Of a DNA stretch of 64,000 bases, positions 33,124 through 42,815 are shown piece by piece. Under the pieces are notes generated by a model. That model made no database searches, was not told the DNA's origin, and worked only from the letters and a program-made list of their open reading frames with translations. The translations under genes were made by a program, and so were the position numbers. The stretch is from Rhipidocladum racemiflorum (taxonomy: Eukaryota > Streptophyta > Magnoliopsida > Poales > Poaceae), in NCBI GenBank assembly GCA_036346355.1, contig CM070577.1, forward strand, positions 44,216,309 to 44,280,308, in the 5' to 3' direction. Positions within the stretch are counted from its first letter, which is position 1. Each line of letters starts with the position of its first letter.

Positions 33124-33730
33124 CCTCCAGAACCGGGTGGCGCCCCTCAGGAGGAGGGACCACGCCTTCTTTGAGAGCACCGGGTGGCAAGACTTCACCC
33201 GAAAATCCAACTCAAGTATGTTCCGAGACCGAGCTCTTTATTTTGCTAATCATTGTTTCATGCGCTCACCACCTTCGTTGGTCAAAACTTAGCTCCGCCA
33301 AAAAGCTGGGTGGATAGGAGGGTTGCCGAGATGTTTGGCACCCCCAAGGGCAAGGAGCTCGAGGTCAGCCGCCAGGTCCCGAACAACGTGCTCGATCGGG
33401 GTGAAGTGGTAAGTGATATTGTACTTGTGGTCGAGGTATTCCGTCCCAAGCAGGCTACGCTCAGGGAAAAACGTCCCGAGCACGCCGGGCTCGGGAAGTA
33501 ACATCCGAGCTTTCTTCTGACGAACTTGTTTGCTCTTGACAGGAGAAAATCACCCTCGAAGCCGCAGTGGCAGCTATCAAGCCACTATCGGAGGATCTCG
33601 GCCCCCCTAACCCTGTTACCAGGACTAAGAGGTTAGCGGGCCGCAAGCGACATGGTCGGTCGCTGTCACCGTCGCCGTCCCCTCCTAGGCACCCGAGGAG
33701 GCGGGCCAGCTTGAGCAGGACTCCCCCTCA
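33124..33730 (+). pseudogene. Q antisense gene, rest of exon 1 and following exons
   Basis: From 33124 the frame of 20149 continues as FLQNRVAPLRRRDHAFFEST then GWQDFTRKSNS. A donor (CAA|GTATGT, 33214) and acceptor (CTTAG, 33290) join to APPKSWVDRRVAEMFGTPKG..NNVLDRGEV, then a donor GTAAGT (33409) and acceptor TTGACAG (33541) join to EKITLEAAVAAIKPLSEDLG and an Arg/Ser/Pro-rich segment (GRKRHGRSLSPSPSPPR). The exon-intron structure on the strand opposite to pol shows that this was a spliced gene of its own. The frame meets TGA at about 33730, where the conserved-looking reading goes on (HLEYADW), so the gene is broken. Confidence 0.6.
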
Positions 33731-35500
33731 GTGACATTTGGAGTACGCCGACTGGAGGGAGGTAAGCGAGCTCAAACTGTGGAGGGCCAAGCACACTAGG
33801 AAAAATCCGGAGCTGATGGCTCATTTGCACCAGCTCACCGAGAGGGAAAAGGAGGCGGTGGCCGCGGCGAAGGGACCTACGTGAAGGAGGAACTGGAGGG
33901 CCAAATCGCCACCCTCCAGGCCGAGCTTACGCGCGTGGCCTCGGGCTCAGTGCCCGAGCCCGAGGATGATGAGGAGGAAGACTTGGCACCTCTGACCACG
34001 AGGCATCGAAGGTCGTCGGGCGCAGCACAAGGGTGCTCGGCGGTGATCCTAAAGGAGGTCGACATGGAGGAGGTCGATCCCATGGTGGTGAGGGCCAGCT
34101 AAGCGGCCAAGCAAATGGCTAAGCTCCTGGCTGCGGCCCGAGATATTGTGGCGGAGTCCAAGGACCCCGTGGACAAGAAGACCGAGAATGGTAAACTCAT
34201 ACTCTCTTCTTTCTTGGTGTTTTTTCCCTTTAGATGCTATGCTAACCCCACATTGTTATTGTGGGCTCTATAGCTAGTAGGGAAATATGGGATTTCGAGG
34301 CCATGGTTGATGACGTGCTCAATTTTGTAATAGAGAAAGAGCTTGCTCGGTCCGCCAAAGTCGTGGTGTTTGAGGAAGTCATGCCCTAGCATGGCATGGC
34401 TGAGGATGCCCGGACGACCATAATGATGATCCCCCACATTATCATCGAAGTCGACTCGGTTGACGATGTAGATGTCAGGGAGGCCAAGCCCGAGGAACTC
34501 GAGGACACCAAGGCTGACGACATCATCGCCGAGATGCTTCAAGCTTTGGAGGAGGATGCTCCAGAAGACCATCCACTCGCGGTCCCAGAACCGAGCTCGG
34601 CTGGTGAACAGGCCCGGTCCCCGAGCAAGGACGTAGGTCCGGGGTCGGGGCCTGCTACCATGGGGGAAGAACATCCCAGGGAGGACATTTCAGAGGGCCT
34701 ACCGCTCGTGGTCCTGGACCCGAGCTCGGTTGGTGACTAGGCCCAATCCCCGAGCAAGGGGATAACTCTAGGATCGGGACCTGATGCCCTAGGGAACGAG
34801 CATCCCCAGGATGACCTTGCTCTGGTGGGAATTGTTCCGCTGGAGTATACTCTTGCGTTACCGGGCATCGAGGCAGCCCGTGATGAAGAGGAGGAGAAGG
34901 AGCCCCCGAGCGTAACACCTGCTCGGGGGGAAGACGCGCAGCCCGATCCCTACCTGGAGGATCCGGCCGAGCTCTTCCAGGAAGGCCTACAGGAGCGCCT
35001 TCGTTGGGTAAGTTAGAAAGATCCTTTTGCATTTCCTTACAAATTGAGCAAAAACCTGATGCACTTCTTCGTACAGGTGATCGAAGTAACCATGACGGAC
35101 TTCAGGGCTGCGACAGTACCCCCCGAAGTCTTGTCTAGATACAACGCCAAGCAGGATGTGAAGATCGCGGAGCTCGAGCAAAAACTGACTGAGATGAAGA
35201 CTTCGGACGCGGAGATTCGGCGCAAGACCGAGGAGTCTATCCTGGTCTACAAGGAGCTCCTCGAGAAGAGTGAGCGGGCAAGGGCATCCCTAGTGGAGAT
35301 TGTGAAGGAGCTATGCCACTCCGTGCTCAACGCCACTGAGTCGGCCGAGCAACACAAGGAGGAGGCAAAGTGACTTCACCAGGCAGCGAGCGAAGGGCGC
35401 AAAGCTCGGAGGAAGGTGCTCGACCTCGAGTCCGAGCTTGATGCCGTGAGAGAGGAGCTCACCATACTCCAGGACACCAAGCGCGCTAGAAAATTTTGAA
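33731..35500 (+). pseudogene. Q antisense gene, acidic and coiled-coil C-terminal part
   Basis: Coding-like sequence continues as LWRAKHTRKNPELMAHLHQL, then EELEGQIATLQAELTRV, an acidic segment (EPEDDEEEDLAP), an intron-like gap (GTAAAC at about 34191 to TATAG at 34273), MVDDVLNFVIEKELARSAKV, a Pro/Ser/Asp/Glu-rich stretch with two tandem units (34577-34815), another intron (35008-35076) and a final exon, VIEVTMTDFRAATVPPEVLS..AELEQKLTEMKTSDAEIRRKTEE, a long heptad-rich coiled coil ending near 35497. Several internal stops (TAA at about 34100, TAG at 34387, TAG at 34738, TGA at 35371) mark it as dead. Similar coiled-coil tails follow Transposase_28 domains in grass elements; the function is unknown. 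Confidence 0.5.
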
Positions 35501-36399
35501 CTTGTACAGCTTTGTTTATGTAAGACAGAACCTTCTCTTAATATAGAAAGGTCTTGCCTCTTTTTTCTTCTATGTGTTGTGTTCCATTTTCGCTTTGGTT
35601 GTCTTATGCCCATGTCGATGAGTGTCCTGGAAAACGAACAAAGCAACAATGAGCAGACCGAGCAAATAATAGACAAGTAGCAAAGGATGATAAAAGTACG
35701 AGCACGCATTTTCGAGAAAAGCACGTTAGTTCGTCATCCCTACTAAGCCCCCGCTGTCAACGAAGGTCGTGCACCTAAGTTGCCAGCACGAGCTCATTGG
35801 TAGGAGAGTTAGAAAATCATGTGGCCGTCGCTTAATGACCTATAACCTTCTCCGAGTTGCGAGCATGGGATAGGTCGATAAAAGAATAGTACGCGCGGCC
35901 TTATGACCCCGAGCGTCATGGCCCATGCTCCTGAGTTGTGAGCATGATTTTGACGAAGGTAGAGAAGTCATGTGGTTGCTTGATGCGATGCGCAATGGCC
36001 GAGCATGAGCAGATCGGCTAAGTCCCTGGACCATCCGGGAGGGCGTCTAGATGCGATTATGACTTGCAGCGGAGTACTACTCCAAAAGATAATTGGCTTA
36101 TGTAGACTGAAACCTCTGGAGGTGAGCTTAGTGACCTGGCATGACCCATTACACTTTGGTCGCTCGTGCACATGCTAGCCGATCCTTAGAAAAGAATGTA
36201 ATTGAAGCGGACGTTCTTGCCCTTTTGCGTTCATCCTGTCATCAAGACCGTGAAGAGGAAAGTATGCCCCTAAGCGAGACTAAGTTGACTTACCAGAGGG
36301 CAGGGACTTTGGAGTCATTCACAAGATCTTGGGAAGAATGGTAGTCACATGGTGGGCGAAAGAACTGAATTTTATTGAAAGGAAATTGTTGAAAATTGC
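35501..36399. other. Q spacer between antisense gene and pol
   Basis: About 900 bp without recognisable coding on either strand. The two transcription units converge here, so their 3' ends should lie in this stretch. Confidence 0.4.
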
Positions 36400-37585
36400 G
36401 AAGGAAAAATATGCAATGAAAGAAACTAGACAAAGAACTTACGTAGTTAGTCAATGTTCCAGGTGCTGGCGAGCTCTCGACTATCTTCCATCGTGAGGCA
36501 AACAGCCCCGGGCGTATTGCTGACACGACCATGTTAGGACCCTCCCATCTGGGGGTTAACTTATTAGCCTTCGACAAATCTTGAACTCGACGTACGACAA
36601 GGTCGCTGACTTGCAGGGTCCTTGGTCGAACCAATTTGGCCGCGTGCCTGTGAAGAGCCTGTAGGTATACCGCAGATTGGAGTAAAGCCCGTTCGCGTGT
36701 TGCTTCTGCGAGGTCGAGGTCTAGGAGGTGCTCGCCCTCCTGGTTGACTTCGTCGACCAGGTGCACCCTCGGGGAACCCAATACGATCTCGGCAGGCAAG
36801 ATGGCCTCCGCGCCGTAGACAAGCTAGAAAGAAGTTTCTCCCATAGCTCAGCTGGTCGTGGTGTGGACCGATCATAGGACGGAAGGGAGCTCGTCCACCC
36901 AGGCTTGCCCACGTTGGTCGAGGTTTTGAAAAACGTTTTTCTTAGTGCCTTGTATGATTTGTCTGTTTGCTCTCTCGGCTGCTCTGTTGTTCTGTGGGTG
37001 AGCCATAGATGCGAAGCATACCTTGGTCCCGATGTCTTCGCAGTAGGCTTGAAATAGTTCACTGGTGAACTGGGTGATGTTATCCGTGATGAGATGGTTC
37101 GGAACCCCAAATCGCGTCACCACATTATTGCGAAAAACCTCTTCGTCGCCTGGGCCGAGATGGTCGACACGAGCTTTGCCTCGATCCACTTGGTGAAAGT
37201 GTCGATTGCCACGAGCAAGTATTTGCAACCCTTCTGGCCTCGGGGGAAAGGTTCGAGTATATCAACTCCCCAGACCGAGAATGGCCACGTTAAAGGAATG
37301 GTCTGGAGCGCGTATGTCGGCTGATGGACCTTGCGGGCATGGAACTGGCATGCTCGGCAAGAGGTTACTATCGAGCGAGCATCGGCTAAGGCCGTTGGCC
37401 AATAATAACCCAATCGGAATGCTTTGCTCACCAACGTCCTAAAGGACGAATGAGCTCCACAAGTTGCTTCATGGATGTCTTTGAGAAGGTATTGTCCTTC
37501 TTCTTGGGAGATGCACTTGGAGAGGACTCCTAATGCCCCCTTACGGTACATGATGAGGACATCACCACTTTGGATACACGCATAC
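36400..37585 (-). pseudogene. Q pol: integrase
   Basis: The minus strand gives, in order, the zinc finger (DIHEATCGAHSSFRTLVSKA, YYWPTALADARSIVTSCRAC, HHCC pattern), the core (FSVWGVDILEPFPRGQKGCK and LLVAIDTFTKWIEAKLVSTI with catalytic Asp; GVPNHLITDNITQFTSELFQ with the second Asp; HPQNNRAAERANRQIIQGTK with the Glu in AERAN) and the C-terminal part (AEIVLGSPRVHLVDEVNQEG, LVRPRTLQVSDLVVRRVQDL, ANKLTPRWEGPNMVVSAIRP). Catalytic D, D and E are kept, but frames change between about 36870 and 37110. Upstream RT is missing because the element is cut at 37585. Confidence 0.85.
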
Positions 37586-38510
37586 ATCATGGTCCTATGA
37601 CACGAGCTCATGCACGTCAATTAAATCATAAGGTGAGCTCGTTTCTCGCTACTCATCGTAATAATATTATTGAGGATGGGATGCTACTAAATATTTGTGA
37701 TGTATTACTACTTAGGAACATGGGAGAAGAACGCCAAGTCAATCCAAAGTGTAAGTCATCCACAATTCAGCCACCGAGTTTGGTTCGGAGTCAGCGGATA
37801 GCACTTCACTAAAACAAGCATAACTTTCTCATACGGAGTCCAATGGAGGAGTTATTGTTCTTGTTAGAAATATAACGATGATATCTTTCCAATGGTTCTG
37901 GTCTCAGCTCCAGATTCATCTTGAGTCAACAGGAATCAGCAAAACAATGAACAAAATTACTGTTTTGGGCCTTGTAAGCGTGTGGGGGCCAAGCCCAGGT
38001 TGTGTGCGCCCCCCTCCAGCCGCACACAACTCTAGCCTTCCCCCTCACACCCCCCTATCATAAATTCTATAGCCGCCGCTTTAGGCCGCGGGTTTTGCTT
38101 AGATTTTGAACTAGACACATTGTCAGTTTCTTTCGCCGATCATTGGTTTGTAGAACCCCAACTCGTGAGCTCAATTCAATTCGCAATTTCAGATTGCTCT
38201 TCCGCGTTCTTGCTTGTGTTCTCGATTCGCTTGCAGGGATAAGCCTTCTTGGCGAGGTCAACCGGTGGAGACTCGACGTTGACGATCCGGCTTTCGATCA
38301 GAACCAATCCAAACCCTGCAATCGCTACACCACGGCTCCGTTGGTTACCAACCACGCACATGCGCATCAAGTGGTATCAGAGCCTCAGTTGCCCGATAGG
38401 TAACCCAAGTTTTCCCCATCTTATTACTGTTTCCATCGACCTAGTGACCAGAAAATTAGCCCTACAAAAAAATTGTTCATGATCTGTTCATTATCGTGCC
38501 ACTGTCCTAC
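37585..38510 (+). mobile_element. Gypsy fragment (family R): pol tail, LTR, PBS
   Basis: The plus-strand frame starting near 37588 reads HHGPMTRAHARQLNHKVSSF and later NICDVLLLRNMGEE, a motif (GPMTRARA.QLN...LRN.GE) at the extreme C-terminus of many grass gypsy polyproteins. It passes into LTR-like sequence (AACTTTCTCATACGGAGTCC, GGGCCTTG..GGGGGCCAAGCC) ending in ATCA at 38369, followed by a PBS and a short leader. The LTR start could not be fixed. A pol end followed by an LTR and then a PBS is not the normal end of an element. Confidence 0.5.
38372..38389 (+). other. Primer binding site of fragment R
   Basis: TGGTATCAGAGCCTCAGT starts two bases after the LTR end; TGGTATCAGAGC is the perfect initiator tRNA-Met complement. 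Confidence 0.85.
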
Positions 38511-39371
38511 AACCCCTTGTGCCATTGCAATTTTCGTTTTCAGTTTGCTTTGTTGAATTTGTGTCCTTAGTAGTTTGTGAAGTCAGGGTAGACGAGCTTT
38601 CGCGTACTGTTTTGGGGGAACGTTTTAAGTGTGTGGTATGTTTGTGCAGGTGGTGTGACCCCGGGAGTGCCCTCAACCTCTCGCCAATCCGTCGCCCAAG
38701 GTTAAGGCAAGTGTATTGTAATGGGTAGCGTATTGTATGTTGCTAATTGTGACTAGGTGCAAATTGTTTACATGATGTGATATCTTGCCATGATTAGTGC
38801 TTGCCCATGTTATGATGAAATTGGATTATTATGATGCTATGCCATGTTTAGTTCAGTTTGATACAAGTTGTTTATGTTTATGGCATAATGGCATACATGG
38901 CATGTGATCTGGCCCGGTCGGTGAGGAAGTCATAACAAGTCCGGTAAGGTCGGTGAGAAAGTTATGACTAATCCGGAGAGCCAATGAGTAAGTCCTACCT
39001 CGTGATTCCATCCACCGTGGTGATTGGAAGCGAGGAGTAGGCACCCTCCATCTACGGGATGGAAGGGGGAAGAGGGTGCACGCCGACGGGTGTGCACTCA
39101 GCAATACCGGTATATGCTTCCAGGAGACATGTGCATCGCATTGCATTGCATAGATGATGATGAAAATGAGTTGTGAACAATGTGATTTGTCATGGCTATG
39201 ATGTTGTGGATGAAATTATGATTTGATCATGATGTTAAAGTATGGTATGTATTGTTGTTGGCCTTGATTTATTCTTTATGACCTATTGCGATATAATTGC
39301 TAAGTGATGAACTCACGCTTGTGTTTTATGTTGTTTTTAGGTACCTTGAAACCGACATGCGGGGAAGGGGC
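38510..39371 (+). repeat. X-like LTR fragment, inverted relative to X2
   Basis: Its reverse complement matches 39755-40560 of the adjacent X LTR, for example GCGTGCACCCTCTTCCCCC, ATGGAGGGTGCCTACTC, CCGGTATTGCTGAGTGCAC and the reversed form of GGCGACGGATTGGCGAGAGG. Similarity is about 80-85% by eye. It stops at GCGGGGAAGGGGC (to 39371) exactly where X2 begins, so X2 probably inserted into this older, oppositely oriented relative. The left end is approximate. Confidence 0.7.
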
Positions 39372-41566
39372 TGTAACACCCCGGCATCTAGTATGCCCGA
39401 ATGCTACCAAACATAGGCTAAACAACACCTAAATACCAATAATAAAGACAAATTACAGCAAAGGAGCAAATACTAAAACCGAAAATTTCGGCAGCATCTC
39501 CTTTGTTTTAACATGATTTGAGATAATAGCAATAACAGGCAAGTAACATCATATCATAAGACATCTAAAGAAGCAATGTAAATGGATATAGCATCAACAT
39601 AAGACAATAATATCAAGTTCAACCACTCCATAAACTATAACGAAGCAAATAAGGGACCCGACCACAATTTAATCCATACACCAAGATTCATGGCACTATT
39701 ATTAAGGTCATGACTCAAAATTTGGTAAATGTAACTAGAACTACATGAAGATGTGTAGCTAATGCCCTTTCCCACATGCCGGTGTCATGGTACCTAAAAA
39801 AAACAACATAAACACAAGCGTTAGTTTATCACTCAACAAGTATATTGCAATGGTACAAAAGAAACAATTTCATGGCTACAACAACTCACATCATGTCTAT
39901 CATCTCATTCATGATCACATATCATTTTCATCATCATTATGTATGCAATGCGATGCGATGCTCATGTCTCCTTGGAAACTCATACCGGTATGGTTGAGTA
40001 CACACCCGTCGGTGTGCACCCTCTCCCCCCTTCCATCCCGAAGATGGAGGGTGCCTACTCCTCGCTTCCATACACCGCGGTGGATGGAATCACGATGTAG
40101 GACTTACTCATTGGCTCTCCGGAATAGTCATAACTTTCTCACCGACCTTCCCCGGACTAGTTATGACTTTCTCACCGCCCGGGCCATGTATCATGCCATG
40201 TATGCAAACATGCCAACATCATAAATAACTTTGTACATTAACACATGGCATCATAACATAATAAGCATATTCATCATATCAATGGCAAACATTTAAGCAT
40301 GGCATGTGAACATATCATATATTCAACTTCAATCTCAACCAATCTAGTAAACTACAACCCGCTACCCATTCCAATACACTTGCCTCAACCACGGGCGACG
40401 GATTGGCGAGACGTAGAGGGCACCCCCGGGGTCACAACACCTGCACATAGGCACCACACACTCAAAATCATGCCCACAAAACAATACGCAAACACTCTTC
40501 TACCCCAACTTCGCAAACTACCCGCACAACCCAAAAAACAGAGGTTCTGTCCCGTCGGGACAGCAGACTTTCAACGAGCATAACTCGGATTCTACGACTC
40601 CGAATCGATTAAACGAGTACATCCTCGCATAGCTTAGGAAATTTCCTAACTTTTTCTAAGTATATGGAAAAACTGATTCGGACTCTAAAGTGGTTTAATC
40701 TACAGAATACCGTGATCTGTTCTAATCACGTCACATATTTTAATACGTTCGGTAAAACTAGCATAACTTTCAAACGGCTAGGCGGAATTGGACGTTATTT
40801 ATACCCACTGAAAGGTATTTAAATTACCTACAACTTATTCAAAAGGCAGCCGACCAAATTCCGAATCTAAATTGGCAAAAACCCAAACCCTAGGTCGACT
40901 GCTCATGCTGCCCGAAATAGAGAACGTGCCAACTTCTAGATTTCATCTAATCTACTCAATTCCAGCACCACCAATTGATCTAAAACATGATATTAACCCT
41001 TATAACAGAACCTAGACCAACCCCAAGGATCCCCGTGGCCATACCTTCGCCCGACGAATGAAAACCCAACGGATCTCCTCCCGGTTCGCGCGATCTCCTT
41101 CCTTGCTCCAAATCCACCGGATCTCCTCGTCGCGGAGCGCTCCAATGGACGGATCTGCGGGGTGGTGAGGTAGAGAACTCCCCTAGGGGCAGCAAGGGAG
41201 GTGGAGAGGGGAGGAGAGGGGTGGTGGCGCCATGGGGGAAGATGGAGAGGAGGTGGAAGGGTGGAGGCGCATGGGGGGGCTAGGGGGTGGCGGCTAGGGT
41301 TGGGAGAGGGAGTGGGGGGCGCACCAAGCGGTGGGGGCCAGATTTGGCTGCCCAAAAGTCCCCCCTTGGGCCCAAACCCTTCCACCGAAGGCCCAACTCA
41401 ACCCCCAAGGCCCAAAGTCCCCCGGAGAGGCCCAAACACCCGAAAACGGCCCAAAAACACGCTATAAACGGCATAACGTAAAGTTTTAACCTCCATTTTC
41501 ACATTTTATAAAGTTTTTGACCTCAACATTCACATTTTATAAGATAAGACACTCCGTGGTGTCACA
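39372..41566 (-). repeat. Family X gypsy 3' LTR, copy 2
   Basis: Plus-strand TGTAACACCCCGGCATCTAG to CCGTGGTGTCACA, 2195 bp. On the minus strand it starts TGTGACACCACGG and ends GGGGTGTTACA. The bases to its right, CTCTCCCCCCTTCAACAGG, are a minus-strand polypurine tract, so this is a 3' LTR. The last 400 bp are very purine-rich on the plus strand (GGAGAGGGG runs, 41190-41300). Confidence 0.85.
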
Positions 41567-42815
41567 CTCTCCCCCCTTCAACAGGATTCGACCTCGAATC
41601 CAAGACACACCAATACGCAACCCAGCAAAGCAAAAGATAGCTAGGTTTCACATCTCATACCTGAGGTGAAAAGCTCAGGGTACTTCTCGCGCATGCGAGA
41701 CTCCAGTTCCCAAACCGCTTCTCTCTCTGACTAAAGCCACTGGAACTACACTGATCGAGACCCGATGGTAAGATGCTTAGGCTCGAAGACCCACAGTTCT
41801 AACGATAACCCACGATCAACCTCTTGCAAGAACTTTACTCAACATTGAAACCCAAAGCACCCATACAAGGCCTCGGCATGACCTAAGCGATAGGATAAAA
41901 TCCCAAACAGACCACGAAAGGAAACGGTCTCACACTCCTCCTTCGATACATCCCTTGGCACTAAAGTGCCCGATCCCTTTAACCCAAGCCACTCTCCAGA
42001 AGGACATGGTACCAACTTCTAGATCCATCTTCCACTCCCACGCACAACAGCGATTCACGTCTCAACCTCTCAACTGTGGTTTGTCGTATTCGCGATGACG
42101 CAAACCAAGTGAGACACAACACTCTAAGATTACTAACTGCTTGAACCATCGGGGTTACATTCTGATCTTTTACAACAAGACCAACACCCACCCCACTACC
42201 ACCGAAAGGAGAAGCCTACTTTATGGCCAGGGTTATGAAAACCCACAAAATCAATAACAACCGAACATTCCACTTTGGTTGGCACAACACGCTCAATAGC
42301 CCAGTGACAAAAAATCCAATACTCTTCAAAAACCGAAAGCAATTACTAGCAACCACCAAGTGGTCCACTAATAATTTGATCAACCCTACCGAGGGACACA
42401 TAAACGGAAACAATTCTCCAAGAAGGTTTGAATTGGGACATAGACAACCTTCCTTTACTCTTCACTTCTACACCATTTACGATCAACTACTAGCCACACT
42501 AGATTTCTCTTACTAAGAAAGCCTCGCCCTCACATCCTTCCACTTAAAGGACCAGGACAAACAGTACCATTGATGAGTCAGCCCAACCGTAACATGAACC
42601 CAATTGGTCCACATACAACAACTCGAACTCCAAAGCGCTAAAAGCCACATTGGAAAGAGTTCGACAACAACCAAAGAGTACTCATTTTATTTTTCCTAAG
42701 CCAAGATGCAAAGAAAGCTCAGATCTCTTACACCACAACCAACATACCAGATGATATTCATTCTTACTTCTCGTACTAGAAGGCAATTGAAATCTCGATT
42801 CAGGACATGCATGAA
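41567..42815 (-). mobile_element. X internal region, 3' part, decayed
   Basis: After the PPT the minus strand reads WELESRMREKYPELF (about 41655-41735), the end of a chromovirus integrase (compare WEREEDLKKEFPNLF in Y), so X is also a chromovirus-type gypsy element. Beyond about 41800 no further domain can be followed on the minus strand. The region ends at the TSD of the Y solo LTR. Confidence 0.55.

Larger units (their letters stand above)
19010..37585 (-). mobile_element. Tat-like Ty3-gypsy element (family Q), 5' part missing
   Basis: The left LTR (19010-19655) has a minus-strand polypurine tract to its right, so it is the 3' LTR of a minus-strand element. Pol homology on the minus strand (36400-37585) ends well before this LTR, and the interval carries a long gene on the opposite strand with a Transposase_28-type domain. 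A long 3' region with an antisense extra ORF is the layout of Tat-lineage elements (Grande/Retand-like). The element is cut at about 37585, where unrelated plus-strand sequence starts, so RT, protease, gag and 5' LTR are absent. It was later split by element Y at 20769. Confidence 0.7.

Noticed and set aside
40993..41474. Pro-rich open frames in the purine-rich end of the X LTR
   Set aside because: They translate GGAGGG-type low-complexity sequence and are not kept among X copies.
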